This document shows, piece by piece, positions 1 through 6,350 of a stretch of 8,055 bases of DNA. The translations under genes were made by a program, and so were the position numbers. The notes under the pieces are model-generated. The model had not been told where the DNA came from, ran no database searches, and saw nothing but the letters and a program-made list of their open reading frames with translations. Source of the stretch: Deinococcus sp. (GTDB lineage: Bacteria; Deinococcota; Deinococci; JACQHA01); the NCBI GenBank assembly GCA_016199255.1, contig JACQHA010000416.1, positions 1 through 8,055 on the forward strand, in the 5' to 3' direction. Positions within the stretch are counted from its first letter, which is position 1. Every line of letters starts with the position of its first letter.

Positions 1-37
1 CCGCCAGGGGAATGACTACTGGCCAGAGGACGATCAC
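1..37 (-). CDS. mnhD: Na+/H+ antiporter subunit D (MnhD/MrpD), N-terminal fragment
   Basis: Only the first 12 codons and one base are in the window; the gene continues past its left edge. The frame begins with a GTG (complement of 35-37) that overlaps the mnhC stop codon as GTGA, with an AGGAG purine run (complement of 40-44) just upstream. The visible peptide reads (M)IVLWPVVIPLA, a hydrophobic start like that of MrpD and other NuoN/NuoL-type antiporter subunits, which commonly begin with a short leader into the first membrane helix. Identification rests mainly on position: in Mrp operons subunit D directly follows C. The fragment is too short to show any catalytic residue, so the function is inferred from synteny. 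Confidence 0.72.
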   Translation of the reverse strand, partial: MIVLWPVVIPLA

Positions 38-369
38 TGCTCCTCTTCACTGGCCATCTGGTCAGGGTCCTCGGTGCCGCTGGCGCGGTAGGCCACAGCT
101 GCCAGTGCCAGAATAAGAGCAGTGGCGCCAAAGCTAATGACGATGGCAGTGAGGATCAGCGCCTGGGGCAAAGGGTCGGTGAAGGGCTCCAGGCTACCTA
201 CCAGTGGTGGCAGGCCACCCTCAGCGGCACCAGCGGTAATAATGGCCAGATTGGCGGCATGGGAAATCAGCCCCAGGCCTAGAATCACCCGCAGCACACT
301 GCGCCGCAGCACCAAATAGGCACCGCAGGCAAAGAGCACGCCGGCCAGCGCTGCCAAGAGCAGCTTCAC
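34..369 (-). CDS. mnhC: Na+/H+ antiporter subunit C (MnhC/MrpC), NuoK-like
   Basis: A 111-residue integral membrane protein of the NuoK/MrpC family, a small core subunit of the Mrp cation/proton antiporter in the cytoplasmic membrane. Three hydrophobic helices are visible (about residues 3-22, 28-48 and 70-95). They are followed by a short acidic cytoplasmic-type tail (GTEDPDQ...EEEQ). The segment DPLPQALILTAIVI at 65-78 is the typical MrpC signature preceding the third helix. The length matches the family (about 110-115). The start is GTG at 369, preceded by a near-perfect GGAGGTGA Shine-Dalgarno (complement of 376-383) six bases upstream. It overlaps the mnhB stop by four bases (GTGA), and its own stop overlaps the mnhD start in the same way, so translation is probably coupled through the operon. 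Confidence 0.95.
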   Translation of the reverse strand: MKLLLAALAGVLFACGAYLVLRRSVLRVILGLGLISHAANLAIITAGAAEGGLPPLVGSLEPFTDPLPQALILTAIVISFGATALILALAAVAYRASGTEDPDQMASEEEQ

Positions 370-788
370 TCCGCCTCACCTCCCAAGAGATCGACAATAG
401 TCAGGGTGATCCCTACCACCACTAAATACACCCCCAGGTCAAAGAGCGCAGCGGAGACCAGATCTAATTCCCCCAAGCCCCCCAGGTCGAGGGTCACATA
501 ACCGCTGCGCAAGAAAGAGAGCCTCCACAGGAGCGGCACGAGGCCGGTGCATAGCGCCAGCGCCAGCCCCCAGGGGGCGAGCTGGCGTAGATCGCCCGGC
601 AGCACCCCCAGCACTAGCTCGCGGCCAAACGCCACAAACTGCAGCACTACCGCCCCAGCAGTGACCAGGCCAGCAATGAACCCACCGCCCGGCGCGTTGT
701 GGCCGCGCCAGAAGAGATAGATGGCGAACAGCAGCATCAGGTGCAAGCTGACCCGGGCGACGCTGAGCAGAATGGGCGAGGGCCTCAT
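366..788 (-). CDS. mnhB: Na+/H+ antiporter subunit B (MnhB/MrpB)
   Basis: A 140-residue membrane protein matching the MnhB/MbhF-type (DUF4040-associated) subunit of Mrp antiporters. It has about four hydrophobic helices. The family hallmark GHNAPGGGFIAGL lies at residues 29-41, just after helix one, and FDLGVYLVVVG near 116-126 is the usual start of the last helix. Length is normal for the family (about 140). The start is ATG at 788, preceded by AGGAGG (complement of 794-799) with a five-base spacer. The ATG overlaps the mnhA TGA as ATGA. In the Mrp complex this subunit packs beside the C-terminal part of MrpA. Its presence separates this locus from respiratory complex I, which has no such subunit alone with a NuoL-like protein. 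Na+ as the transported cation is assumed from the family and not shown by the sequence. Confidence 0.95.
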   Translation of the reverse strand: MRPSPILLSVARVSLHLMLLFAIYLFWRGHNAPGGGFIAGLVTAGAVVLQFVAFGRELVLGVLPGDLRQLAPWGLALALCTGLVPLLWRLSFLRSGYVTLDLGGLGELDLVSAALFDLGVYLVVVGITLTIVDLLGGEAE

Positions 789-3067
789 TTGCCCCTCCTG
801 GCCAGGAGCGCAAAGACACCAACGGCGGCAATGGCCAGCACAGTAATCTCGCCCAGGGTGTCGAAGCCCCGGAAGTCCACCAGAATCACGTTGACAATAT
901 TCCGGCCGTGGCCATCAGGCCAGCTATGCTGGACGAAGTAGTCTGCCACCTTGGGAAACAGCGCCCCCCCGCCAGAGGCCAGCACCACTCCCGCCACGGC
1001 GCTCCCCACCAGCCCGGTCAAGAGGCCATCGCCCAGGCTGCCAGTGACTTTCCCCAGCTCGGGCAGCCGCCGGAACACCAAAAGGAACAGTACCAGCGTC
1101 ACCACTTCCACTAATAACTGGGTCAGCGCCAGATCAGGCGCCGAGAGCAGCACAAACAAGGTGGACACGCTGGCACCCACGGCACCCAGCGCCAGCACCG
1201 CTAGCAGCCTGGTCCGGGCCAGCACCACCGTAGCGGCGCCGCCCATTCCCACCAGCGCCAAGCCCACCATGAGCGCCGGCGCCGGCAGGCTCCGGGGCAC
1301 AGCCACTGGCGGCAGGCGGTAGAACACCACATAGGCCGCCACAGCTCCCAGCGCCAGCAAGCTGTACCGGGCATAGCTGGCCAGGCTGCCGTTCTGGCTG
1401 AGATGGGTGAGCCACTTGGCCAGATTGAGCGCCCCGGCCATGAGCGTTTCATACCAGCGGCCCACCAAAGGGCGCGCTCCCAGCGCCTGCTGCAGCGGCA
1501 CCACCTGGCGCCAGGCCAGGGTAAGCAGTAACCCCAGGCTCACGGCCACAGCGCTCATAGCCAGCTCCGGGGTAAGGCCGTGCCACAGGGACAGGTGGAG
1601 TTCCTCCCTCACCCCAGCCACCACCGCCGCTGCCGGGGCGACCACTGTTTCCGCCAACACCCCAGGCACCAGCCCCAAGGGCATCGCCAGCACTGCCAGC
1701 ACTAGCGCCGGCAGCCACATGCTGCTCGGAGCCTCATGGGGCTCATGGTCCAGCGGCCCTCTGGTGCGGCCGGCAAACGTTCCCAGCCAGAACTTGGCCG
1801 TGTAGGCAAAGGACAGCAGCCCACCCAACACCGCCAGTACTGGCCCCCAGGTAGCCAGTATCCCCGGGGCGTGCTGGGTTGAGGCGAAGAACAGTTCTTT
1901 AGAGATGAACCCCCCCAGAGGCGGCAGTCCAGCCATGGAAAGCGCCGCCACCAGCGATAGCCCTGCTGTCAACGGCATGGCCCGGCGCAGGCCCCCTAAT
2001 CGCTCCAGGTCCCTGGTCCCGGTGGCGTGATCCACGCTGCCCGCCGCCATAAATAGCGCCGCCTTAAAGGCGGCATGGTTGAGAAGGTACCACAGCGTCG
2101 CCTCGCTGGCTGCAAAGCCCCCCAGGCCCAAAAGCGCTACCATGAGCCCCAGGCTGCTCACTGTTGAGTAGGCCAGGAGCGCCTTCAGATCGGCGTGCAT
2201 CAGCGCCAGATAAGCCCCCACCACCAACGTCACCAGGCCACCAACAGTGACCAGATAGGTCCAGAGGGGGGTGCCGCCCAAGACTGGCGCCAGCTTGGCT
2301 AAGAGAAATACTCCAGCTTTGACCATGGTGGCCGAGTGCAAGTAGGCGCTCACTGGCGTAGGCGCCGCCATGGCTCCCGGCAACCAGATATGAAAGGGAA
2401 ACTGGGCCGACTTGGTGAAGGCACCCAAGAGGACCAAGAGCAGCGCTGGCCCGTAAAGGGGATGGGCCCGCAGCACCTGGCTAGCAGCCAGCAGGGTGCG
2501 CACCTCAAAGCTGCCACCAGCGGCCGCCAACAGCACAAAGCCCAAGAGCATCGCCAGGCCGCCGGCAGCGGTGATTACCAACGCCTGCTGCGCTCCCTGG
2601 CGCGACGCTGAGTCCCTGTCCCAGAAGCCGATCAGCAAGAAGCTGGTTACCGAGGTCAACTCCCAGAATACAAAGAGCAAAACCAGGTTGTCGCTGAGCA
2701 CCACACCCAGCATGGCCCCCATAAAGCCCAGCAAGTAGCTGTAGAACTTGCCCAGTTCCCGCTCCTTGGCCAGGTAGCCAATGGAATAGAGCACCACCAG
2801 GGCGCCAATGCCGGTGACCAGCAGAGCAAAGAAGAGCGTCAAGCCATCCAGGCGCAGGGTCAGGTCCACCCCGAGCGCCGTGAGCCAAGGGACGGTCCAG
2901 GTGGCTCCAGATTGGGCCAGAGGCCACTGGCGCAGCAGCAGGAGAAACAATATAGCGGGAGCGGGCAATAGTACCCAGCCAATGAACCGGCCTACCAGCC
3001 AGGCCAGCAGCGGGGCCAGGAGCGCCAGGGTGAAGGGCAAGCCGATGGCCCACAGTAAGCTGCTCAC
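785..3067 (-). CDS. mnhA: Na+/H+ antiporter subunit A (MnhA/MrpA)
   Basis: Large NuoL-like subunit of the Mrp antiporter, about 760 residues in the cytoplasmic membrane. Residues about 65-115 resemble the NuoL N-terminal domain (LRLDGLTLFFALLVTGIGAL). Residues about 125-410 form the proton-antiporter core, with Glu136 in FWELTS, Lys219 in FTKSAQFPFHIWLP, Lys250 in MVKAG and His331 in NHAAFKA, the charged residues of the proton path. Residues about 600-670 are MbhD-like (SAPDLALTQLLVE) and about 680-755 MbhE-like (NIVNVILVDFRGFDTLGE), the C-terminal parts typical of full-length MrpA and absent from NuoL. Length agrees with family members of 770-800. I start it at GTG 3067, five bases after GGAGG. 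An in-frame ATG at 3130 would add 21 residues of non-membrane character, but it lies inside the apparent -10 box. It is the first gene of the operon mnhA-B-C-D. Confidence 0.93.
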   Translation of the reverse strand: MSSLLWAIGLPFTLALLAPLLAWLVGRFIGWVLLPAPAILFLLLLRQWPLAQSGATWTVPWLTALGVDLTLRLDGLTLFFALLVTGIGALVVLYSIGYLAKERELGKFYSYLLGFMGAMLGVVLSDNLVLLFVFWELTSVTSFLLIGFWDRDSASRQGAQQALVITAAGGLAMLLGFVLLAAAGGSFEVRTLLAASQVLRAHPLYGPALLLVLLGAFTKSAQFPFHIWLPGAMAAPTPVSAYLHSATMVKAGVFLLAKLAPVLGGTPLWTYLVTVGGLVTLVVGAYLALMHADLKALLAYSTVSSLGLMVALLGLGGFAASEATLWYLLNHAAFKAALFMAAGSVDHATGTRDLERLGGLRRAMPLTAGLSLVAALSMAGLPPLGGFISKELFFASTQHAPGILATWGPVLAVLGGLLSFAYTAKFWLGTFAGRTRGPLDHEPHEAPSSMWLPALVLAVLAMPLGLVPGVLAETVVAPAAAVVAGVREELHLSLWHGLTPELAMSAVAVSLGLLLTLAWRQVVPLQQALGARPLVGRWYETLMAGALNLAKWLTHLSQNGSLASYARYSLLALGAVAAYVVFYRLPPVAVPRSLPAPALMVGLALVGMGGAATVVLARTRLLAVLALGAVGASVSTLFVLLSAPDLALTQLLVEVVTLVLFLLVFRRLPELGKVTGSLGDGLLTGLVGSAVAGVVLASGGGALFPKVADYFVQHSWPDGHGRNIVNVILVDFRGFDTLGEITVLAIAAVGVFALLARRGK

Positions 3068-3072
3068 GCCAC

Positions 3073-3077
3073 CCTCC
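3073..3077 (-). promoter_or_regulatory. Ribosome-binding site that sets the mnhA start
   Basis: On the minus strand GGGAGGGTGGC directly precedes the GTG at 3067, giving a GGAGG core (complement of 3073-3077) with a five-base spacer. No comparable site precedes the in-frame ATG at 3130. The other genes of this operon have the same kind of site (AGGAGG before mnhB, GGAGGTGA before mnhC), which supports the GTG as the real start. Confidence 0.75.
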
Positions 3078-3128
3078 CGGGAAGTCCAACAGCATAGAGC
3101 CCGCCCAGCGGCGGGCCACACGGGGACC

Positions 3129-3137
3129 ATTATAGCA
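3129..3137 (-). promoter_or_regulatory. Extended -10 promoter of the mnh operon
   Basis: The minus strand reads TGCTATAAT (complement of 3129-3137), a perfect match to the extended -10 consensus TGnTATAAT of sigma-70-type promoters. No good -35 hexamer lies 16-18 bases upstream, as is usual for extended -10 promoters. The expected transcription start is near 3122, giving a leader of about 55 bases before the GTG at 3067 and its Shine-Dalgarno. The box is in the right place and orientation to drive mnhABCD. Confidence 0.65.
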
Positions 3138-3172
3138 ACCAGCTCCAGGCCCGCTGCTCGTCGCTAATGACG

Positions 3173-3178
3173 TACAAT
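3173..3178 (+). promoter_or_regulatory. Possible -10 box for the secreted IPT/TIG-PrcB_C gene
   Basis: TACAAT (five of six matches to TATAAT) lies 57 bases before the ATG at 3235, on the strand of that gene. No convincing -35 is seen 16-18 bases upstream and there is no TGn extension, so this is a weak call. The same TACAATC string forms the probable -10 of tsaD at 6337-6343, which gives it slight support. Confidence 0.3.
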
Positions 3179-3223
3179 CACCCAGGAAACAGGTGGCTGG
3201 CCATCAGTCCTGCTGATCGCTCG

Positions 3224-3230
3224 AGGAGGT
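3224..3230 (+). promoter_or_regulatory. Strong Shine-Dalgarno for the gene at 3235
   Basis: AGGAGGT, close to perfectly complementary to the 16S rRNA 3' end, ends four bases before the ATG at 3235. It fixes that start and predicts efficient translation of the secreted protein. Confidence 0.8.
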
Positions 3231-3234
3231 AGTT

Positions 3235-4014
3235 ATGCCCAAAGTTCTCGTGGCCGCTGTGCCGCTGCTCGTGAGCCTGGCCCTGGCGTCCGGCACCCCG
3301 CTGATCACCAGTGTGGTGCCCCAGCCAGTGGTGGAGGGGGCAATGGTGACCATCTTTGGCACCAATTTCAGCCCCAACCCCGCTGCGAACCTGGTAGAGT
3401 TCAGCGCCATTATTGGCGGCTTTGTGGGCTCGCAGACCCTGCCGGCGGAAGTAGTGGCTGGGTCCCTGAACAGCTTGACGGTCATTGTTCCTGACTTCGC
3501 CTTTGTGCCGCCGGACGCTATCGAGAGCCCCAGCCCCGAGGGCCGGGTGCGAGTCACGGTAGCCGGCGCCAGCAGCGACTTCTTCCCCATCACCTTCTTG
3601 GTGCCGGGATCGAACAGCTTGCTGCAGCCCCTAGAAGAGGGCATTTTCTCCAGCAATACTGAGATCGAGACCCAGTTCTTCATTCTCGACAACCCCTGGG
3701 ACTGGGAGGCCTTTTACCGCGGCCTGATCAGCGCTCAGGTCCCGGCGCCGGAGCCACCAGCGGTGTCGTTCAGCACCAACCTGGTGCTAGTGGCGCTATT
3801 AGGCCAGCGGCCCACTGGCGGCTATAGCATCAGCTTTGTGGATGCGGTGCTCGCCAGCGGCACCTTGACGGTGCTGGTAGACATCACTGAACCCCCAGAC
3901 GACGCCCTCTTGATCCAGGCCATCACCAGCCCCTACGCCCTGGCCCTGGTGCCCAGAGGCGGCGTGAGCCGGGTGGTGTTTGCCCAGGCCCTGGCGGAGA
4001 TTGAGCTGCCCTAA
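3235..4014 (+). CDS. Secreted protein with IPT/TIG-like and PrcB_C-like domains
   Basis: A 259-residue protein with a short basic N-terminus and hydrophobic core (residues 1-20, VLVAAVPLLVSLALASG), read as a signal peptide, so export is likely. Residues about 22-120 look like an IPT/TIG immunoglobulin-like fold: P-x-I-T-S-V-x-P near the start, then VTIFGTNFS at 38-46, LTVIVPDF at 81-88 and GRVRVTVAG at 103-111. Residues about 145-245 resemble the PrcB C-terminal domain, with VSFSTNLVLVALLGQRPTGG at 177-196, a TLTVLVDITEPP strand and TSPYALALVPRG at 231-242. PrcB_C is named after a subunit that stabilises a spirochaete protease complex, but most family members have no known role. No protease or membrane anchor is seen here. 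An extracellular binding or protease-partner role is inference. It is divergent from mnhA and convergent with the VIT-VWA gene, so it is probably monocistronic. Confidence 0.85.
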   Translation: MPKVLVAAVPLLVSLALASGTPLITSVVPQPVVEGAMVTIFGTNFSPNPAANLVEFSAIIGGFVGSQTLPAEVVAGSLNSLTVIVPDFAFVPPDAIESPSPEGRVRVTVAGASSDFFPITFLVPGSNSLLQPLEEGIFSSNTEIETQFFILDNPWDWEAFYRGLISAQVPAPEPPAVSFSTNLVLVALLGQRPTGGYSISFVDAVLASGTLTVLVDITEPPDDALLIQAITSPYALALVPRGGVSRVVFAQALAEIELP

Positions 4015-4042
4015 CTGGGTAGGGGCGGCTGGGTAGGGGCGG
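4015..4042 (+). repeat. Perfect 14-bp tandem duplication after the stop codon
   Basis: CTGGGTAGGGGCGG occurs twice head to tail (4015-4028 and 4029-4042), beginning at the base after the TAA stop of the upstream gene. The second copy is also the left arm of the two-hairpin element at 4032-4102, so the first copy looks like a duplication of that element's end. Confidence 0.85.
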
Positions 4043-4102
4043 CCCCCAGTGGCCGCCCTGGTCCGATTTGCCAAGGGGCACCCACAGGGGGGTGCCCCTA
4101 CC
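4032..4102. repeat. Two-hairpin palindromic element with 9-bp terminal inverted repeats
   Basis: The 71-bp unit is bounded by GGTAGGGGC (4032-4040) and its exact inverse GCCCCTACC (4094-4102). Inside are two hairpins: GGGCGGCC 4037-4044 with GGCCGCCC 4051-4058 (8 bp, loop CCCAGT), and GGGGCACCC 4075-4083 with GGGTGCCCC 4090-4098 (9 bp, loop ACAGGG). It fills the spacer between two convergent genes. The design resembles REP/BIME or small MITE-type dispersed repeats; GTAGGGGC-type palindromes are, from memory, common between genes in several thermophilic and Chloroflexota-like genomes. It may also stop transcription from both sides, although neither hairpin is followed by a T-run, so a classical intrinsic terminator is not shown. 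Confidence 0.7.
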
Positions 4103-4111
4103 ATTCCCTTC

Positions 4112-6223
4112 CTATGCCTGGGCCGGGGTAATCCGGTACCACACGCCCTGGTAGAGGAAGATCACCTGATCCCCTACTGACACCAGCTCCTGAGCGTCAG
4201 AGTTGGCGATGACAAAGTCGAAGTAGGCATTAGACAGGAACTCCAGGTCAACGGTCACAGTGCCTTCGGTGAACTCAGTATCGGTCCACACCCCATCTTT
4301 GAGCACAAAAGTGCGGCCGCCAGCCTGCTTCACCGATTGCCTTTCATCGTCGCCCAGTGTGTCAGCGTCGCGCAGCCGGTTCAGCTCTTCACTTTGCGCC
4401 ACGGCGCCAGCACCGGTAGTGGCTCGGGAGGAAGGAGCAGTGGCAGACAGCCGGCCACGCTGCCCCAGAGAGGTGCTGGTGTCCGGTGGCGCCAAAGGCT
4501 CAGCAAACCCACCCTCTCCCTCGGGGATGGCCAGGAACGAGGTGTAGGGCGTGACGATCCCAAAGCGCGTCCCCAGCTGCACAATAGTGTCCACAATCTC
4601 CTGGGTCTCGCCATCACGCCGGATCTGGTCCAAAAGCACCGCCACCTTGCGCTGCGCCCACAAGTAAGCCAGCTCGCTATTCTGGCTGCTGGCCTCCACC
4701 GCTAGCGCATACTCGAAGTTCACGGCGCCCTCGGGGCGCTGGCCGGTAATGCGCACCTGAAGCGTGCCAGAACCCTCAAAGCGCCCCAGGATCACCAGCT
4801 GGCTGCCCAGATAGAGGTCCGGCACCTGCCGCGGGAACAGGTCAAATACCTCCACTCCCGCCGTCTCCAGCGCCAGGTCGGTGAGCACCGGGTTGTTAAT
4901 GCGCTTGATCAGGTCCGACACCGCCAGCTCAATGTCCTCCCCCGGCTCTACATAGGTAGTGAGCCCGCCGGAATCGTTGGCCAGCTCGTCCAGCAGGAAA
5001 GTATTGACATCGTAGCCGACGCCAAAGGTGAAAATGCGCGCCTCGTCCTGGTTGGCCGTCTGGATATTGGCCAGGATCCGGCCCACATCCTGCTCCCCCA
5101 CAGTAGGCACGCCGTCGGTCAGGAACACCACCACGTCTGGTAGCCGGCTGGTCATGCCCAGGGCGGTGAGCAGCGCCTCGTTAATGTTGGTGCCGCCCTC
5201 CGCCACCAGCCGGGACACCAAGCGATGGCCGGCGGCCCGGGTGTCGTCAGTCACCGGCTGGGGCGCGCGAAACAGGGTCTGCACGTCGCTGCTGAACACA
5301 ATGACGTTAAAGGTATCATCGGGGTTCAAGGTGTCCAGCACGTAGTCCAGGGCGTTCCTAGCCTGCATGATCTTCTCCCCATCCATGCTGCCGGAAGTGT
5401 CTAGCACAAAGAGGAAATTCTTGGGCAGCACTGCCGCTTCCTGGGCGAAGCCCGGGCTCAGGAGCAGCGCGAAGTAACCCGGCTCCCCGCCAGGGCTGTA
5501 GGCTACCAGGCTGGCACCCAGCTGTCCCTCTTGCAGGGTGTAGTGCAGGGACAGGTCCCGCTCAGGGGTAATATTCTCTGCCTCATAAGTTACTGTCACC
5601 CGGCCATCATCGCCCCGCTCCACCGTCACCGGATAGGACGGCGAGAACACCGCACCCAGCGCCTGGCCAGCATCAATGGTGATGCGCACGTCCAGCTTCC
5701 CAATGGCGCCGCCGGCCTGCGCCGCCACCGCCAAGCCATAGCGGTAGCGATAGGCGCCCAGCTCATAGGGCACGAACTGGGTGTAGCGCAGGGTAATGGG
5801 AAACTCACTGTTGGGCATAATAGGGAAGATCCGCGCCTGGAAGAGGCCATCTCTCACGTACTCCAGGAGCCCAGGGTCGCGGATCCGGCGCACAATCTCT
5901 TCATAGGTGGCCCGGGCCTGCCCGGCTTCCACTACCTGCCCGGCCACTTCCTGGCCATTCACAATCAGCACAAAGTCAGAGAGCGCCGCATCAGCCGGGA
6001 TGGGGAAGAAATAAATCCCCTCCTGGATGCTGCCAGTCAAGTTCTTGAACACTTGCTCCACGGTCGTCGTAGCCAGTGACCCATCAATACTGGTGCGTAC
6101 CGTCTGGCTGGCAATCACCACTGCCCCCTGGTGCTCCGGGGTCACTAGCCCCTGGGCCAGGGCGCTGCCCAGCGCCCAAAGCGCTACCAGACAGCAGCCT
6201 AGGATCCCCACTTTCTTGCTCAT
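4112..6223 (-). CDS. Secreted VIT-VWA domain protein (inter-alpha-trypsin inhibitor heavy-chain-like)
   Basis: A 703-residue exported protein. Residues 1-23 are a signal peptide with a likely cut after ALA. A VIT domain spans about 27-165 (TTTVEQVFKNLTGSIQEGIY, FPIPADAALSDFVL, ATYEEIVRRIRDPGLLEY, FQARIFPI). A von Willebrand A domain spans about 268-440 with a complete MIDAS metal site: DTSGSMD (Asp275, Ser277, Ser279), Thr345 in GGTN and Asp370 in LTDG. A beta-rich stretch follows to about 565, containing GTRFGIVTPYTSFL, a conserved tail of this family. Residues about 570-635 are low-complexity and probably flexible, and a final domain of about 65 residues has two WxD/WYR strand motifs (GVWTD, GVWYR). 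There is no LPXTG sorting signal and no second membrane helix. The start is ATG 6223 after AAGGGG. Family members bind ligands or matrix through the metal site; the partner here is unknown. Confidence 0.93.
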   Translation of the reverse strand: MSKKVGILGCCLVALWALGSALAQGLVTPEHQGAVVIASQTVRTSIDGSLATTTVEQVFKNLTGSIQEGIYFFPIPADAALSDFVLIVNGQEVAGQVVEAGQARATYEEIVRRIRDPGLLEYVRDGLFQARIFPIMPNSEFPITLRYTQFVPYELGAYRYRYGLAVAAQAGGAIGKLDVRITIDAGQALGAVFSPSYPVTVERGDDGRVTVTYEAENITPERDLSLHYTLQEGQLGASLVAYSPGGEPGYFALLLSPGFAQEAAVLPKNFLFVLDTSGSMDGEKIMQARNALDYVLDTLNPDDTFNVIVFSSDVQTLFRAPQPVTDDTRAAGHRLVSRLVAEGGTNINEALLTALGMTSRLPDVVVFLTDGVPTVGEQDVGRILANIQTANQDEARIFTFGVGYDVNTFLLDELANDSGGLTTYVEPGEDIELAVSDLIKRINNPVLTDLALETAGVEVFDLFPRQVPDLYLGSQLVILGRFEGSGTLQVRITGQRPEGAVNFEYALAVEASSQNSELAYLWAQRKVAVLLDQIRRDGETQEIVDTIVQLGTRFGIVTPYTSFLAIPEGEGGFAEPLAPPDTSTSLGQRGRLSATAPSSRATTGAGAVAQSEELNRLRDADTLGDDERQSVKQAGGRTFVLKDGVWTDTEFTEGTVTVDLEFLSNAYFDFVIANSDAQELVSVGDQVIFLYQGVWYRITPAQA

Positions 6224-6284
6224 AGCTGCCCCTTTCAGCTGGGATGTCGATTCTTTCCCTCAGCTAGTTCTCTTAAACGGCGGC

Positions 6285-6308
6285 CCGGGGCAGATGTTAC
6301 AGCCCCGG
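6285..6308. repeat. Hairpin in the divergent VIT-VWA/tsaD region
   Basis: CCGGGGC (6285-6291) is exactly inverted as GCCCCGG (6302-6308), with a ten-base loop AGATGTTACA. The loop contains TGTTACA, which recurs 39 bases downstream as part of the probable tsaD -10. A smaller stem, AGCCC 6315-6319 with GGGCT 6325-6329, follows. The pair could be an operator or a structure in the leader of a longer upstream transcript; neither is shown. The rest of 6224-6350 holds no gene, and I find no convincing promoter for the minus-strand gene in it. Confidence 0.5.
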
Positions 6309-6333
6309 AACGGAAGCCCCCAGAGGGCTGGCG

Positions 6334-6342
6334 TGTTACAAT
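6334..6342 (+). promoter_or_regulatory. Extended -10 promoter of tsaD, probably giving a leaderless mRNA
   Basis: TGTTACAAT fits the extended -10 pattern TGn followed by TACAAT (five of six to consensus). The expected start of transcription, six to eight bases beyond 6342, falls at 6349-6351, on or next to the ATG at 6351. No Shine-Dalgarno lies in front of that ATG (the bases are ATCGCCGGCG), which agrees with leaderless translation. No -35 box is recognisable. Confidence 0.5.
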
Positions 6343-6350
6343 CGCCGGCG

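Noticed and set aside
785..3067. mnhA as a NuoL subunit of respiratory complex I
   Set aside because: The C-terminal MbhD/MbhE-like region and the following mnhB and mnhC with family signatures are specific to Mrp-type antiporters and related complexes, and no nuo genes are visible.
2505..3119. Long overlapping frames inside mnhA, for example about 204 codons in another minus-strand frame
   Set aside because: They lie wholly within a well-supported gene, have Arg/Gly/Ala/Pro-rich shadow compositions typical of GC-rich DNA, and show no recognisable domain.
4075..4098. Classical rho-independent terminator
   Set aside because: The 9-bp hairpin is strong, but the bases after it (TACCATTCCC on the plus strand) are not a T-run, and the minus-strand side is also GC-rich. 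It is better described as part of the palindromic element.
6191..6196. Cysteine pair (LGCC) in the VIT-VWA signal peptide as a lipoprotein lipobox
   Set aside because: The cysteines are at residues 10-11, before the hydrophobic core of the signal peptide ends. A normal ALA cleavage site follows at 21-23, so the protein is probably not a lipoprotein.
6027..6350. Upstream extension of the tsaD reading frame by 108 codons
   Set aside because: The extension runs antisense through the VIT-VWA signal-peptide region and the promoter. TsaD homology begins exactly at MRAVLGIDTSCDET, so ATG 6351 is the start.
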